Origin: Streptomyces sp. DvalAA-43 | GTDB taxonomy: Bacteria > Actinomycetota > Actinomycetes > Streptomycetales > Streptomycetaceae | Assembly: GCF_900091725.1 (NCBI RefSeq) | Contig: NZ_FMBW01000012.1 | Coordinates: 150,099 to 214,098, forward strand | Length of the DNA stretch: 64,000 nt | Direction: 5' to 3' | Part shown: positions 7,398 to 15,541 of the stretch, piece after piece | How positions within the stretch are numbered: position 1 is the first letter of the stretch | Layout of the letters: each line of letters opens with the position of its first letter | Notes under the pieces: model-generated | What the model was told of the DNA's origin: nothing | Databases searched by the model: none | The model's input: only the letters and a program-made list of their open reading frames with translations | Position numbers and translations under genes: made by a program

Positions 7398-8599
7398 CGC
7401 GAGCGGCCCCGGCGCGCGGAGCCGGTGCTGCCCGGGGGCTGCCGGACGGCCGAGGCGGAAAGCTGCTTGCCGAGGGTGAGGGGGCGGACCTCCTTGACGC
7501 CGGCAGCCTTGATGATGGCGGCGGCGACGGCGTCGCGATCCTCCAGGGGGGCGATGCCGACGAGGTTCGCGAGCGCGGCTTTGGTGCCGAGGACGGCCTC
7601 GGTCTTCTGGTAGCTGAGCAGCTCTCGCAGTTGGGGGGCCCAGCCCAGCTCGCCGAGTTCGACTTGGTGGGCGAGGTGTCGGGCGACCCGGACGACCCGG
7701 GCATCGATCCTCAGTGCCTTGGCGAGGTCATAGTCCGTGCCGATCTGGATTTGCACGCTGAACCGGGACGACAGTGCCTCCGTCAACACTGCCCCGTGGA
7801 CGCCGGGATTGTGGCCCGCCACCACGTAGAAGCCTTTCTCGGCCTTGATCGTCTCGCCCTTGTGGGCCTTGACCTGGATCTGCCTGCGCCCGTCCATCGC
7901 GGGATACAGCGCCGCCAGGACCATCGGTGAGATCAAGGTGGCATCGTCGATCAGCAGGGCGCGGCCCTCGGTCATCGCGGTGACCAGCGGCCCGTACTGG
8001 AAGACGTAACCTCCGCTGTCGGCCTGCGTGTACTCGCCGACCAGGTCGCCGACCGTGGTGTCGCCGTCGCCGGCGACGGTGAGCAGGTCCGGGAACGCCG
8101 CCTCCACCAACGACGTCTTGCCGGTGCCCGGAGGGCCGTAGAGCAGCACCGGCACGTCGGCGTCGCGCAGGCGGTTCAACGCCTCGACGTCGGGCAGATC
8201 GGCCAACTCCCGGGGGTGGTAGAGCTGGCCCCCCGCGCGGGGGATCGGGCCGGTCTGCCTGGGCGTGGCTGTTGCGGGAATGGTCGTGCGGGCCGTGGCC
8301 GCCTGGGCGCGGGGAGCGTGGGTGCCCGGTGGGCTGATCACAACGGTTTTCGCGGCTGCGGCGGTTTTCGCGTTCGCGCGGAACTCCGGCTGTCCGGTTC
8401 CGCTCTGGTCGGCCTCGCCGCGTCGCACCAGGGTGAGGGTCGCGTTGCGGACAGCGCCGTGGGAGTGGCCCAGCTGCCTGGCCATCTCCCCGATGGTGAG
8501 CGTGTCCGCCGGTCGGTGCGCGAGCAGTCGGGCGACTTTGGCCCGCAGTTCGCCGCCCTTGGTGCGCGCTGAACCGCTAGGCGTTCTGGGTGTGGTCAA
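7394..8599 (-). CDS. MoxR-type AAA+ ATPase with N-terminal winged helix
   Basis: A 401-residue ATPase. Walker A is GPPGTGKT at 155-162, Walker B is ALLIDDA at about 214-220, and sensor and arginine regions follow ([19 protein letters not shown]). Residues 15-65 form a helix-turn-helix ([17 protein letters not shown]), unusual for MoxR proteins, which suggests DNA or promoter contact. MoxR ATPases typically remodel or activate a partner containing a VWA domain, encoded immediately downstream with an ATGA overlap. The start is TTG at 8599, which overlaps the stop of the damaged gene upstream (TTGA). Confidence 0.88.
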   Translation of the reverse strand: MTTPRTPSGSARTKGGELRAKVARLLAHRPADTLTIGEMARQLGHSHGAVRNATLTLVRRGEADQSGTGQPEFRANAKTAAAAKTVVISPPGTHAPRAQAATARTTIPATATPRQTGPIPRAGGQLYHPRELADLPDVEALNRLRDADVPVLLYGPPGTGKTSLVEAAFPDLLTVAGDGDTTVGDLVGEYTQADSGGYVFQYGPLVTAMTEGRALLIDDATLISPMVLAALYPAMDGRRQIQVKAHKGETIKAEKGFYVVAGHNPGVHGAVLTEALSSRFSVQIQIGTDYDLAKALRIDARVVRVARHLAHQVELGELGWAPQLRELLSYQKTEAVLGTKAALANLVGIAPLEDRDAVAAAIIKAAGVKEVRPLTLGKQLSASAVRQPPGSTGSARRGRSR

Positions 8600-8975
8600 A
8601 ACGAAAGCCTCTTCAACAGGTGGGCGTTGCGGGCGGGGTTGGCGATGCGTTTGTGAGGCTGGCCGCTCTCGGAGCGGATCACGGACTGTGCCGACATCGG
8701 CGACTGGGCCAACCGGGTACCGTCGGCGCTCACCGGCCGACCGAGGGCTCGGTCCAGGTGCACGGGATGGCCGGCGACGAGCAGCTCGCTGGCTGCCGAG
8801 CAGGCCCGGTCCGCTCCGTACCGGGTTCCGTCGCTCGGCAGGCGCAGCCCGGCGTCTCTTCGAAGCCGTCCTGGAGCAGGATCCGCCGGGCAGCGGCGTT
8901 GTAGCCGGTGGTGGTGATCTCGCCGGTGATGGTGTGCCGGATCGTCATGAACGGCTCTGCTGGTGCTTCGGGCAA
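8596..8975 (-). pseudogene. Frameshifted paralogue of the 11420 gene
   Basis: The frame opens at TTG 8975 (GGAGAT upstream) or ATG 8948 and reads [15 protein letters not shown], then [11 protein letters not shown]. It then leaves the coding phase near 8850. One base out of phase the reading resumes as [14 protein letters not shown], then [18 protein letters not shown], and ends at a TGA that overlaps the TTG of the MoxR gene. The two halves together match the intact protein at 11420 (HILLRAGF, SIRLPLGMG, MLATARYPVRLGPGLD). A one-base deletion, or a sequencing error, is the likely cause. Programmed frameshifting is possible but no slippery run is seen. Confidence 0.7.
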
Positions 8976-9065
8976 GGCGGATCTCCTATCGGTGGTGGCG
9001 GGAAAGCGGTGGGGTGTTGGGCGAAGGCGAGGCGGGCCCGGAGCTTCCAGCACATCAACGGTGCG

Positions 9066-9284
9066 TGGCTGGACAAGGCCGACCAGGCGCGCAACCGCCG
9101 AAAGCTCGGCTCCCGCGGCGGCCGGCCGCCTCGTTTTGACCGGGCCGACTACCGTGAACGCCATGCGGTCGAGTGCGGCATCAACCGCCTTAAGAGGCAT
9201 CGCGCCGTCGCCACGCGATACGACAAGCTCGCCGTCCGATATGAAGCGACCGTGCTGATCGCAGCTCTCAACGAATGGCTCTGA
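9066..9284 (+). mobile_element. IS5-family transposase remnant (C-terminal end)
   Basis: The plus strand reads [18 protein letters not shown], then [20 protein letters not shown] and [19 protein letters not shown] before TGA. This is the C-terminal end typical of IS5-family (DDE) transposases in Streptomyces, with the catalytic Glu in the ERHAVE stretch. The N-terminal two thirds are absent and no start or inverted repeat is recognisable on the left, so it is a fragment. It lies between two minus-strand operon genes, next to the LPMO gene, and may mark how that gene was inserted. Confidence 0.75.
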
Positions 9285-9426
9285 CCCTGTCGCGCGCGGC
9301 ATCGCGTACGGCAGCGGGGCCCTGACTGCTCAGTTCCCGTTCTGAGCTGGCCTGATGTCACTCAATCCCGACGCGCCGATCGGTAACATTCCGCATGCAT
9401 GTGTACGCGTAGCGCAAGGAGTTCAA

Positions 9427-9993
9427 ATGCAACCTAGTCACGGGCCGACCGAGTTTCCTCCCAGCCGGGGCCGTCTCCACCTGATGTCCTGGCAGGCGGA
9501 TGCACTGGAGGCTGGCAAGTTCTTCCCTGCCACCGAGGCAGGGTTGCCCGACCCCGTCGTCCCGTCCGACGTAGCCAACGCCCAGCCTCCGGCGGACGGG
9601 AAGATCGCCAGCGCGGGGATGGGTGACGCCGCAGCCCTGGACGAGGTCGGCACCGACTGGAAGAAGCACCCCGTCACCGCCGGCCAGAACCTGGACGTCA
9701 GGTGGGTGCTCCGCCATCGCCAGAAGACCCGCCGTTTCAACTACTTCCTCACCAAGCAGGGCTGGGACCCCAACCAGGCTCTGTCCCGAAGCCAGTTCGA
9801 CACTGAACCCTTCCACCAGGTGCAGTTGTCCGAGCAGCCGTACTGGCAGGACGACCTCGCCCCGGGTGACAGGCCCACCCACACCATGCGTCTGCCCCAG
9901 CGCGACGCGGGCCACCACGTCTTGCTCGCAGTGCAGGAGATCGCCGACACCGGCAACGCCTTCTACCGGGTCATCGACCTCCAGTACACGTAG
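9427..9993 (+). CDS. AA10 lytic polysaccharide monooxygenase without signal peptide
   Basis: A 188-residue protein closely resembling chitin-active AA10 LPMOs (CBP21 type). HGPTEFPPSR gives the first copper His (residue 5). DGKIASAG and LRHRQKTRRFNYFLTKQGWD give the second His (residue 97), and ADTGNAFYRVID gives the conserved Phe (179) beside the copper. These enzymes oxidise crystalline polysaccharides outside the cell and need His as residue 1 after signal cleavage. Here AAGGAG sits 5 bases before the ATG at 9427, so the protein would begin MQPSH with no leader. An upstream ATG at 9355 adds no signal-like sequence. Either the leader was lost on insertion or the protein has another role. 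Confidence 0.88.
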   Translation: MQPSHGPTEFPPSRGRLHLMSWQADALEAGKFFPATEAGLPDPVVPSDVANAQPPADGKIASAGMGDAAALDEVGTDWKKHPVTAGQNLDVRWVLRHRQKTRRFNYFLTKQGWDPNQALSRSQFDTEPFHQVQLSEQPYWQDDLAPGDRPTHTMRLPQRDAGHHVLLAVQEIADTGNAFYRVIDLQYT

Positions 9994-10018
9994 AAGAACC
10001 GCGCCCTGGCCTGACCAC

Positions 10019-10048
10019 GTGCCGACCCTGCCGCTGCGGGGTCGGCAC
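10019..10048 (+). terminator. Stem-loop after the LPMO gene
   Basis: Inverted repeat with 10-base arms GTGCCGACCC and GGGTCGGCAC around a 10-base loop, 25 bases after the LPMO stop. It lacks a T run, as is usual in Streptomyces terminators. The following 200 bases up to the end of the minus-strand gene at 10246 contain nothing recognisable. Confidence 0.6.
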
Positions 10049-10245
10049 CTCCCCTTACGGCCTGGGATGCCGCACCCCTCAGCATGATTATGGGCTGTTT
10101 CGACGGCCCACATGGGGCAGAACCGAAGCGCCAAACGACGGCGAACTCACACAGCCAGGGCTGAGACGAGCCGGTCCTCGCTCCGACGGTCCTCGCCCCG
10201 CTGCCCACAGCCAGCGAACCGTGAAAAGCGATTTCGATACACGGC

Positions 10246-11400
10246 CTAGGGGCGGCGCGCGGTTGCTGTGGTGTGCTGCGGCGGCGCAGGCGGGGGCGTT
10301 GTCTCCAGGGCAGGCCGCGGGCGGATACGGGGCGGCTTCGGAACGCGGTGCGGTGGCAGGACCGCGACGGTCGCGCCGAGGTCCTCTGCAGTTTCGTTTA
10401 CCTCACTGGCGAGGAATTCGAGCTGCCTGCCAAGGGCGTCGAGCCGGGCGCCCAGGCGCTGACCCTGAACGGACTCCAACGCGCGGGAGAACCCGGCTGC
10501 CTCATACAGGAGTTGACGCAGGTGTGTCATGGGGCCGCAGCCGCGTCCCTGCTCGGTGGCAGTGAGCAGGGCCTCGGACACGTCGCCCGCGCAGTGTGCC
10601 TCGGTGACGTCGCGGAGCAGCTCCTGGACGGGCACCTCCGGAGCCATCTCGGGGCGGTTGAACCGGGACGTGCCCTCAGCGCGGAGAACGCCGGGCGGCA
10701 CTGGCCGGGGGAGTGTCTTGCCGGCGACGTACTCGTTGTCGTACCGGCCGATGACGCACCACCCGGGCGCATCCGGATCCCCGGCCAGGGCGATCACCTC
10801 GGAGACGTCCTCCTCGACCAGGTAGGCGAGGGTGATGCGGCGGCCGTCAGCCGCGTACCAGGACTCGATCAGATCCAGTGCCCCTCGGCTCCGCGCCAAT
10901 CGGGCCCTTTCCGTCCACTCCCGTGCCTCGTCAGCCGTGAATTCGGGTCCGGGCTGGTGGTGCAGTTCGGCGAGGTGGGCGGCGATCGCGCCGTTCTCAG
11001 CCCAGTGAGCGAGGTGCGCCCACACCGCCTTCTCCTCACGCTCGGCGGGCTGGCCGGCGGCGCGCAGGATCTCCGCATGTGACGTGGCGAGGGAGTCGAG
11101 CATGTCCCGCCACGCCTGGGTGTGCGCGGCGGGAGGCACCGTGTCGAGGGCTGTGCCGGCCGCCGCCAGCAGGGGGCCGGCGGCGTCGGCGAGGTCGAGC
11201 CGGTATCCGTCGAGAGCTGCCCGGGTGAGGCGGGTGCGAATCGCGGCTGCTTCCTGGGGGCGGACTATGCGTCCGTGCCGGTCGCGGACGGCGTCGAGGG
11301 CCGTCTCAGTCTCCCGGTCCAGGAGCGCCATTCTTGCCCGGAAGTCACCGCACTTGGCGCCGAGCTCGTGGATCTGTTGCGGGTCGGGGGTGACAGGGAT
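10246..11400 (-). CDS. Large operon protein with C-terminal helical region, probable ATC start
   Basis: The conventional ATG at 11331 has no ribosome site, and coding-like sequence continues upstream (TPDPQQIHELGAKCGDFRAR). An AGGAG six bases before ATC at 11400 makes ATC the most likely start, giving 384 residues. Visible segments are LDRETETALDAVRDRHGRI, a helical first half, a compact middle with DPDAPGWCVIGRYDNEYVAG (a beta strand with an aromatic turn), and a helical C-terminus (LYEAAGFSRALESVQGQRL, then LEFLASEVNETAEDLG). I recognise no family. It precedes the LPMO insertion, and the stop is 20 bp inside the end of the operon block. Confidence 0.72.
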   Translation of the reverse strand: MPVTPDPQQIHELGAKCGDFRARMALLDRETETALDAVRDRHGRIVRPQEAAAIRTRLTRAALDGYRLDLADAAGPLLAAAGTALDTVPPAAHTQAWRDMLDSLATSHAEILRAAGQPAEREEKAVWAHLAHWAENGAIAAHLAELHHQPGPEFTADEAREWTERARLARSRGALDLIESWYAADGRRITLAYLVEEDVSEVIALAGDPDAPGWCVIGRYDNEYVAGKTLPRPVPPGVLRAEGTSRFNRPEMAPEVPVQELLRDVTEAHCAGDVSEALLTATEQGRGCGPMTHLRQLLYEAAGFSRALESVQGQRLGARLDALGRQLEFLASEVNETAEDLGATVAVLPPHRVPKPPRIRPRPALETTPPPAPPQHTTATARRP

Positions 11401-11419
11401 CGGAGTCTCCTGGATGAGG

Positions 11420-11764
11420 TCAGCGGCGTGCTGCTCGGGGCGGGCATGCCTGGACGGCCGTAGCGGGCGGGCGGACCGGTCCCGAGAGCTGGTCGGGTGG
11501 GGCGGGGCGGGTATCGAGGCCCGGGCCGAGGCGTACGGGGTAGCGGGCGGTGGCCAGCATCTGTGCGGCCCAGGTCGACTGTTCGTTCTCCCAGTCGCGT
11601 CCCATGCCGAGTGGGAGCCGGATCGAGCGGCCGTTCAGCGACGGTACGGAGAGGAAGCCGGCTCGGAGCAGGATGTGTCCGGCGAAGGCATCGAAGGTGC
11701 CGTCGATCTTGACGTGGCCATCCCTTGTTCGGGCGATGCGGATCGGCTCCGGAGAGGGGTTCAT
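11420..11764 (-). CDS. Small alpha/beta protein, intact paralogue of the 8596 gene
   Basis: A 114-residue protein: a short strand pair (PIRIARTRDGHVKIDG), a helix ending HILLRAGF, a SIRLPLGMG strand, a helix with STWAAQMLATARY and a final VRLGPGLD strand, then a proline-rich tail. The same order is seen in the frameshifted gene at 8596, and a looser version in the N-terminal part of the protein at 1283. The ATG overlaps the upstream stop by ATGA. Function unknown; its size and lack of catalytic residues suggest a binding protein. Confidence 0.72.
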   Translation of the reverse strand: MNPSPEPIRIARTRDGHVKIDGTFDAFAGHILLRAGFLSVPSLNGRSIRLPLGMGRDWENEQSTWAAQMLATARYPVRLGPGLDTRPAPPDQLSGPVRPPATAVQACPPRAARR

Positions 11765-12216
11765 CGGCTGTGGCCGGCAGGAGAGGAAGCGAGGTGGACG
11801 GTGGGCGCGTAGGTGGGCTTCGGCGGGGCCGGACGTGCGGAGGGCGGCGAGGTCGTCGGCGCGGCACTGCGCTGGGGTGATCGGCCGGAGGCAGCCTGGG
11901 CGATCCGTTTACGTCGCTCGGCAAGTCTGTTCGGCAGGCCCGGGCGAGTGGGGTTGGCGGGGGCGTAGGCGATGTCGGTGTCGACGTGTACGGCGTAGCC
12001 CTGGGCGCGGAGGTCCTGGGCGGCCTGGCGGGTTCGGCGTGGGCCGTCGAGCTCGGGTTCGGTGAGCTGATACAGGCTCGGCTCACCGGGGACGGCCTCG
12101 AACTGGACCCGGGTGAGGAACCAGTCGGCGAGGTGGGCGGGAAGCGAAGAGTTGAAGCTGGCAACGTAGCCGTGCTGAGGGTGGCTGCCGAACACGAAGT
12201 GGATGTCGGGGTCCAA
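11761..12216 (-). CDS. Paralogue of the 2719 protein, without helical tail
   Basis: A 151-residue protein starting at TTG 12216 behind GGAAGGAG. It shows GYVASFNSSLPAHLADWFL, LTEPELDGPRRTRQAAQDL and QGYAVHVDTDIAYAP, which match the domain in the 2719 protein, here followed by a disordered proline/serine-rich tail instead of a helical module. It is coupled to the next gene by ATGA. Function unknown. Confidence 0.72.
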   Translation of the reverse strand: MDPDIHFVFGSHPQHGYVASFNSSLPAHLADWFLTRVQFEAVPGEPSLYQLTEPELDGPRRTRQAAQDLRAQGYAVHVDTDIAYAPANPTRPGLPNRLAERRKRIAQAASGRSPQRSAAPTTSPPSARPAPPKPTYAPTVHLASSPAGHSR

Positions 12217-12252
12217 AGAGGAAGAATCTCCTTCCGGTAGGGGAGCCGTGGG

Positions 12253-13353
12253 TCAGCGGCGAGGGCCGGGAGTGTTTCGGGCCGGTGCGGGCGGAAGCAC
12301 ACGCGGGGAGACGATGGTCCGGCCCGTCTCGGTGGCGGGCGGCTCGCTGGGAATGGAGCGGCGAGCCAGGTCGATGAGGCTCTCGCCGCCCTCTGCGAGC
12401 CACCACACCACCTGATCGGTGCGAGGGGCCACGGCGGTTTCGGCACCGGCCTGGGCCCCAGCGGCAATGACGTCTTCCACCCGCTGGAGGACAGCAGCCT
12501 CGTGCTCGCTCTGCGTGGCCAGGGCGCGCACCGCAGCGGTGACCTGCGGCGCCGTTGTGGTGAAGCGGCCGTAGGCGTCGATGAGATCCTTCGGCGCCGG
12601 CTCAGGGACTGCGCCTGACTCGTAGATCTGGCGTGTCCGGTCCAGGTCCTCCTCCAACGAGTTGACCTGGCAGTGGAGCACGGCCCGCGTGTAGGCAGGC
12701 AGCAGACGGGAGTTGATCTGCCAGGCGGCGGAGGCCGACGTCTGCTGCACGGTCACGCTTGCGGGCGGGGTGACGAGTCCGTCGGGATGCAGATTGATGG
12801 GGTGGAGTGCGCCGACGTGATACAGGTCGCGCTGCGGGTCGCGGATGATGGCGAGTTCGGCCCCGTCGTCACGCCGAAGTACGGCCGCCCACCGCACACG
12901 GCGCTGGTCCAGCGTGGCAGCCATGGATGGGCTCCACATGCAGGCGGCGAGGTCTTCTTGCCAGACGCGCATCGCGTAACTTTCGACGCTTACGCTCCAC
13001 TGGCCCGGCAGGTGATCGACCAGGTCGCGTGCGAAGTCGCCGATGTAGGTTTCACCGCTCGATGTGATCTTTATCTGGGTGGCCCGGGCGACTACGCCGA
13101 GGGTGAGCAAGACCTCGCGGGTGCGGTCGAGATCCGTCAGCGGGATGGCGCGGTTGCCGTCGTCAGACTTCTCGAATCCTGCGGTGTCCAACGTGGTGTG
13201 CGCCCAGCGCCAGTTGTCACCGTCGACCAGTGCGACGATGCCATCGCGGGAACTGGTGAACAGGGTGACTTCGCAGGAGGATTGTCCGGCGGCGGCGCCA
13301 CCTGACGTGCTTCTACCTGGCGTGGCGAATCGGGCGTACTCGGGGAGGTCCAC
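12253..13353 (-). CDS. Conserved operon protein with C-terminal helices
   Basis: A 366-residue cytoplasmic protein of unknown function. It starts with GTG at 13353 (AAGGAG upstream) and overlaps the preceding gene by about 40 bases. The first 230 residues are mixed alpha/beta, with DGIVALVDGDNWRWAHTTLD, TSSGETYIGDFARDLVDHLP and AELAIIRDPQRDLYHVGALH. Residues 230-330 are helical (NSLEEDLDRTRQIYE, then AVRALATQSEHEAAVLQRVE) and resemble the shared module. The tail is proline-rich. Confidence 0.75.
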   Translation of the reverse strand: MDLPEYARFATPGRSTSGGAAAGQSSCEVTLFTSSRDGIVALVDGDNWRWAHTTLDTAGFEKSDDGNRAIPLTDLDRTREVLLTLGVVARATQIKITSSGETYIGDFARDLVDHLPGQWSVSVESYAMRVWQEDLAACMWSPSMAATLDQRRVRWAAVLRRDDGAELAIIRDPQRDLYHVGALHPINLHPDGLVTPPASVTVQQTSASAAWQINSRLLPAYTRAVLHCQVNSLEEDLDRTRQIYESGAVPEPAPKDLIDAYGRFTTTAPQVTAAVRALATQSEHEAAVLQRVEDVIAAGAQAGAETAVAPRTDQVVWWLAEGGESLIDLARRSIPSEPPATETGRTIVSPRVLPPAPARNTPGPRR

Positions 13354-13879
13354 AGAGCGGCTCCTTCGGCCGGGATGTTGCGGGAGGCCGGGACGGTGTC
13401 ACGGTTGGCCAGGCGTCCGGGTTGCTGAAGTCGGTGAGAGGGTCGGCGTCCCAGCTGACGACGGGGCCGGATGCGGCATAGAGCGTGGGGATCACTTCGA
13501 TGCCGCGCGGGCGTAGGACGTATCCCCACTCCAGGTCCTGGTCGGCGGCGGTCGTCTCGGTGACTGTCATACGGGTAGGCGGCGAGCCGTCCGGGGTGAT
13601 CAAGTCGTCCATGGTGCGGCTGGACCACCGGAACCCGCCGGTGAGGGCGGCGACGGTCTCGGACGGTGCCCCGTCGAGGAGATCGGAGCCCAGCTCATCC
13701 CAGCCGATGGCGACGTCGTCCACCAGGTGCCGTGTCATCGCGTCAAGGTTCCGGCCGTAGCGGTACTGAAACGCGGTGAGCAGCACCGGAAGCTTCGCGG
13801 AGGGCGCGCCGTCGAGATGGACGTATATGCCGGTGTACCCGGTCGGGGTGGGGCGGGCGATGAAGGAACGGGTCGACAG
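13313..13879 (-). CDS. Conserved Streptomyces protein, probable CTG start
   Basis: The recognisable protein begins STRSFIARPTPTGYTGIYVH. The sequence before it is an arginine/proline-rich run in the wrong composition. GGAGG lies six bases before CTG at 13879, so CTG is the most plausible start (188 residues). Motifs are GAPSAKLPVLLTAFQYRYG, MTRHLVDDVAIGWDELGSDL and EWGYVLRPRGIEVIPTLYA. From memory, similar Streptomyces proteins begin at a methionine just before STRSFIARP, so the CTG may replace an ATG. Function unknown. Confidence 0.7.
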   Translation of the reverse strand: MSTRSFIARPTPTGYTGIYVHLDGAPSAKLPVLLTAFQYRYGRNLDAMTRHLVDDVAIGWDELGSDLLDGAPSETVAALTGGFRWSSRTMDDLITPDGSPPTRMTVTETTAADQDLEWGYVLRPRGIEVIPTLYAASGPVVSWDADPLTDFSNPDAWPTVTPSRPPATSRPKEPLCGPPRVRPIRHAR

Positions 13880-13901
13880 GTGAAGCCTCCAGAGGTGTGC
13901 G

Positions 13902-14434
13902 CTAGCGGCCGGGTGCAGGGCCGGCGGGCGGCGGGACGGGCGGAGCCGGGGGCAGGCTCGGTCCTGTCTTCGCGGCCGGTCGCGGCGCGGGTGCGGGGTC
14001 GTACTCGTCGCGCAGGACGGCGAGATCGGCCTCGTCAGCGAGGGCGAGCACGGAAAGGCTGCGGCTGGCCGCTTCCAGCAGCATCTTGGGCGGATTCCCC
14101 AGCTCCGCACCCCGGTGGCGGTCGCCCCACCGCGCGATGGACACGAGAAGGTCGCTCACCGCGCTCAGCGCGGGCTGGGCGGAGTCCAGGAGGTGCTGGG
14201 TGATGGCGCTGACCTCGGCGGGGGTCTGCGCTGCGGCGAGCGCCGCGAGATACGGGGCCGCGTCCGGTGCCGGTAGCGGCTCGTCGGGCAGCGGGTGCTT
14301 GGTGAGGAACTCTTAGGAGTCGCGGCGGGCCCAGCGCAGCAGATCACGCGGGTGGCGATACCGAAGTGCGCGGCTGCGATCTGTTCGGAGGTCCGGCCGA
14401 CGTTGTCGTACAGCTCGAAGTCGGGATCTTGCAT
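13902..14434 (-). pseudogene. Broken small helical protein gene (frameshift and TAA)
   Basis: ATG at 14434 starts MQDPDFELYDNVGRTSEQIA, then HFGIATRV. After this the phase is lost near 14345. One base out of phase the text continues DLLRWARRDS, then meets TAA at 14313-14315, then EFLTKHPLPDEPLPAPDAAP and the helical module SVLALADEADLAVLRDEYDP, ending at 13902. The joined protein would be about 175 residues, with an N-terminal helix-turn-helix-like stretch. A GTG at 14159 could still express the last 85 residues. Two independent lesions argue for a real pseudogene rather than one sequencing error. Confidence 0.68.
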
Positions 14435-14443
14435 GTCAGGCTC

Positions 14444-15490
14444 CTAGACGGCGGTGCTCGGGCCGGCCGCTGTGGCGTCGGTGCGGCGGCAGCCATAGCC
14501 GAGCAGGCTCGACGGACCCGGCGTGCTGGGGACGGAGGCGACGTCTGAGCAGGTGAACGTGTAGGTGAAGGCGGGGCTCGGGCTGGTGCCGAGCCAGGCG
14601 CGGTCCTGCTTCTCCGGCCTGATCCGTAGGCCCGCGGTGGTGGAAGCGTCGTGCTGGGCGTGCGTGTGGGAGAACACGACGAGCGCTCCGGTAGTCGTCT
14701 TCAGGGCGTACGCCTCGGGGTACTCGGGCTTCTCCGCGGTGAAACGGGTGGTGCCGCGCGTCCCGAACTTGTTCACGGTGTCCCGGTGGACCTTGACTTG
14801 CTGCTCGGATGCCTTCGTCGCGGCGAACACCTTCCTTCCTGCACCTCCGGTGGCGAAGTTGTCGCCGACGGCCGCGCGCAGCTGCTCGGCCGGGATGGCG
14901 AGCTTGGTGGAGGCCGGGTCGATGGGGGTGGCGTAGCCGTCCTGGTCGAGCACGATCTGCGGGAGCTGCTGCGGGTCGTCGATGTCGACGGTCGAGACCA
15001 TCTCCCACTGCTTCGTCTTCGTGTTCTCGGCCAGGACGAGGACACGGGCGTACTGCTGGGAGCTGCCGGCGCGGGTGACGGCGGCGAACCACTTCCGCTT
15101 CCCAGCTGTGAGGCGCGGGATGTAGAGGTCGGTCTGGGTCACGTCGTACGACCAGGCACGGAACGGCTTCCGGTCGGCATTCGGGAGCCCCTCGTCCTCC
15201 TTGAGGTCGGCCAGCGTCATCGCATAGCGCGGGCCGTCTTCGACGGTGTCGAGTAGTGCGCGGTCCTTCGCGGCGAGCGCGAGGTTGTTCGTCTTCGAGT
15301 AGTGGGTGATGGCATCGCGTGCCTCGGCCGGGGTGAGAGCCGGGGCCGCCTTCGCGACAGTTGCGGCGCTGGGGGGCCGCCTCACCTTGGCCGCGTCGGG
15401 GCTGTCGCTGTCCGTGGTGCAGGCGGTGGCGGCCAGGGCGATGCAGAGGGCGGTGGTGATCAGCGGAATGGTGTGACGAGCGGGACGGAT
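14444..15490 (-). CDS. Predicted lipoprotein, probable ATC start
   Basis: The frame continues upstream of the GTG at 15385 into a clear lipoprotein signal: IRPARHTIPLITTALCIAL, then AATAC with the lipid-bearing Cys. No ATG, GTG or TTG exists before the upstream TAG. GGAG lies five bases before ATC at 15490, so ATC is proposed (348 residues). The mature part is beta-rich (FAAVTRAGSSQQYARVLVL, TRFTAEKPEYPEAYALK, SPSPAFTYTFTCSDV) with a terminal GYGC. It is probably anchored outside the membrane, the only exported product of this minus operon. Function unknown. Confidence 0.7.
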   Translation of the reverse strand: MRPARHTIPLITTALCIALAATACTTDSDSPDAAKVRRPPSAATVAKAAPALTPAEARDAITHYSKTNNLALAAKDRALLDTVEDGPRYAMTLADLKEDEGLPNADRKPFRAWSYDVTQTDLYIPRLTAGKRKWFAAVTRAGSSQQYARVLVLAENTKTKQWEMVSTVDIDDPQQLPQIVLDQDGYATPIDPASTKLAIPAEQLRAAVGDNFATGGAGRKVFAATKASEQQVKVHRDTVNKFGTRGTTRFTAEKPEYPEAYALKTTTGALVVFSHTHAQHDASTTAGLRIRPEKQDRAWLGTSPSPAFTYTFTCSDVASVPSTPGPSSLLGYGCRRTDATAAGPSTAV

Positions 15491-15541
15491 GAGGGCTCCA
15501 TGTGCTGGGGGCGGTGGGCGTAGTCGCGCAGGGCGGTTGGC

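Noticed and set aside
5856..7613. A 585-codon plus-strand frame
   Set aside because: Antisense to the VWA/metallopeptidase gene, glycine-rich and without recognisable domains.
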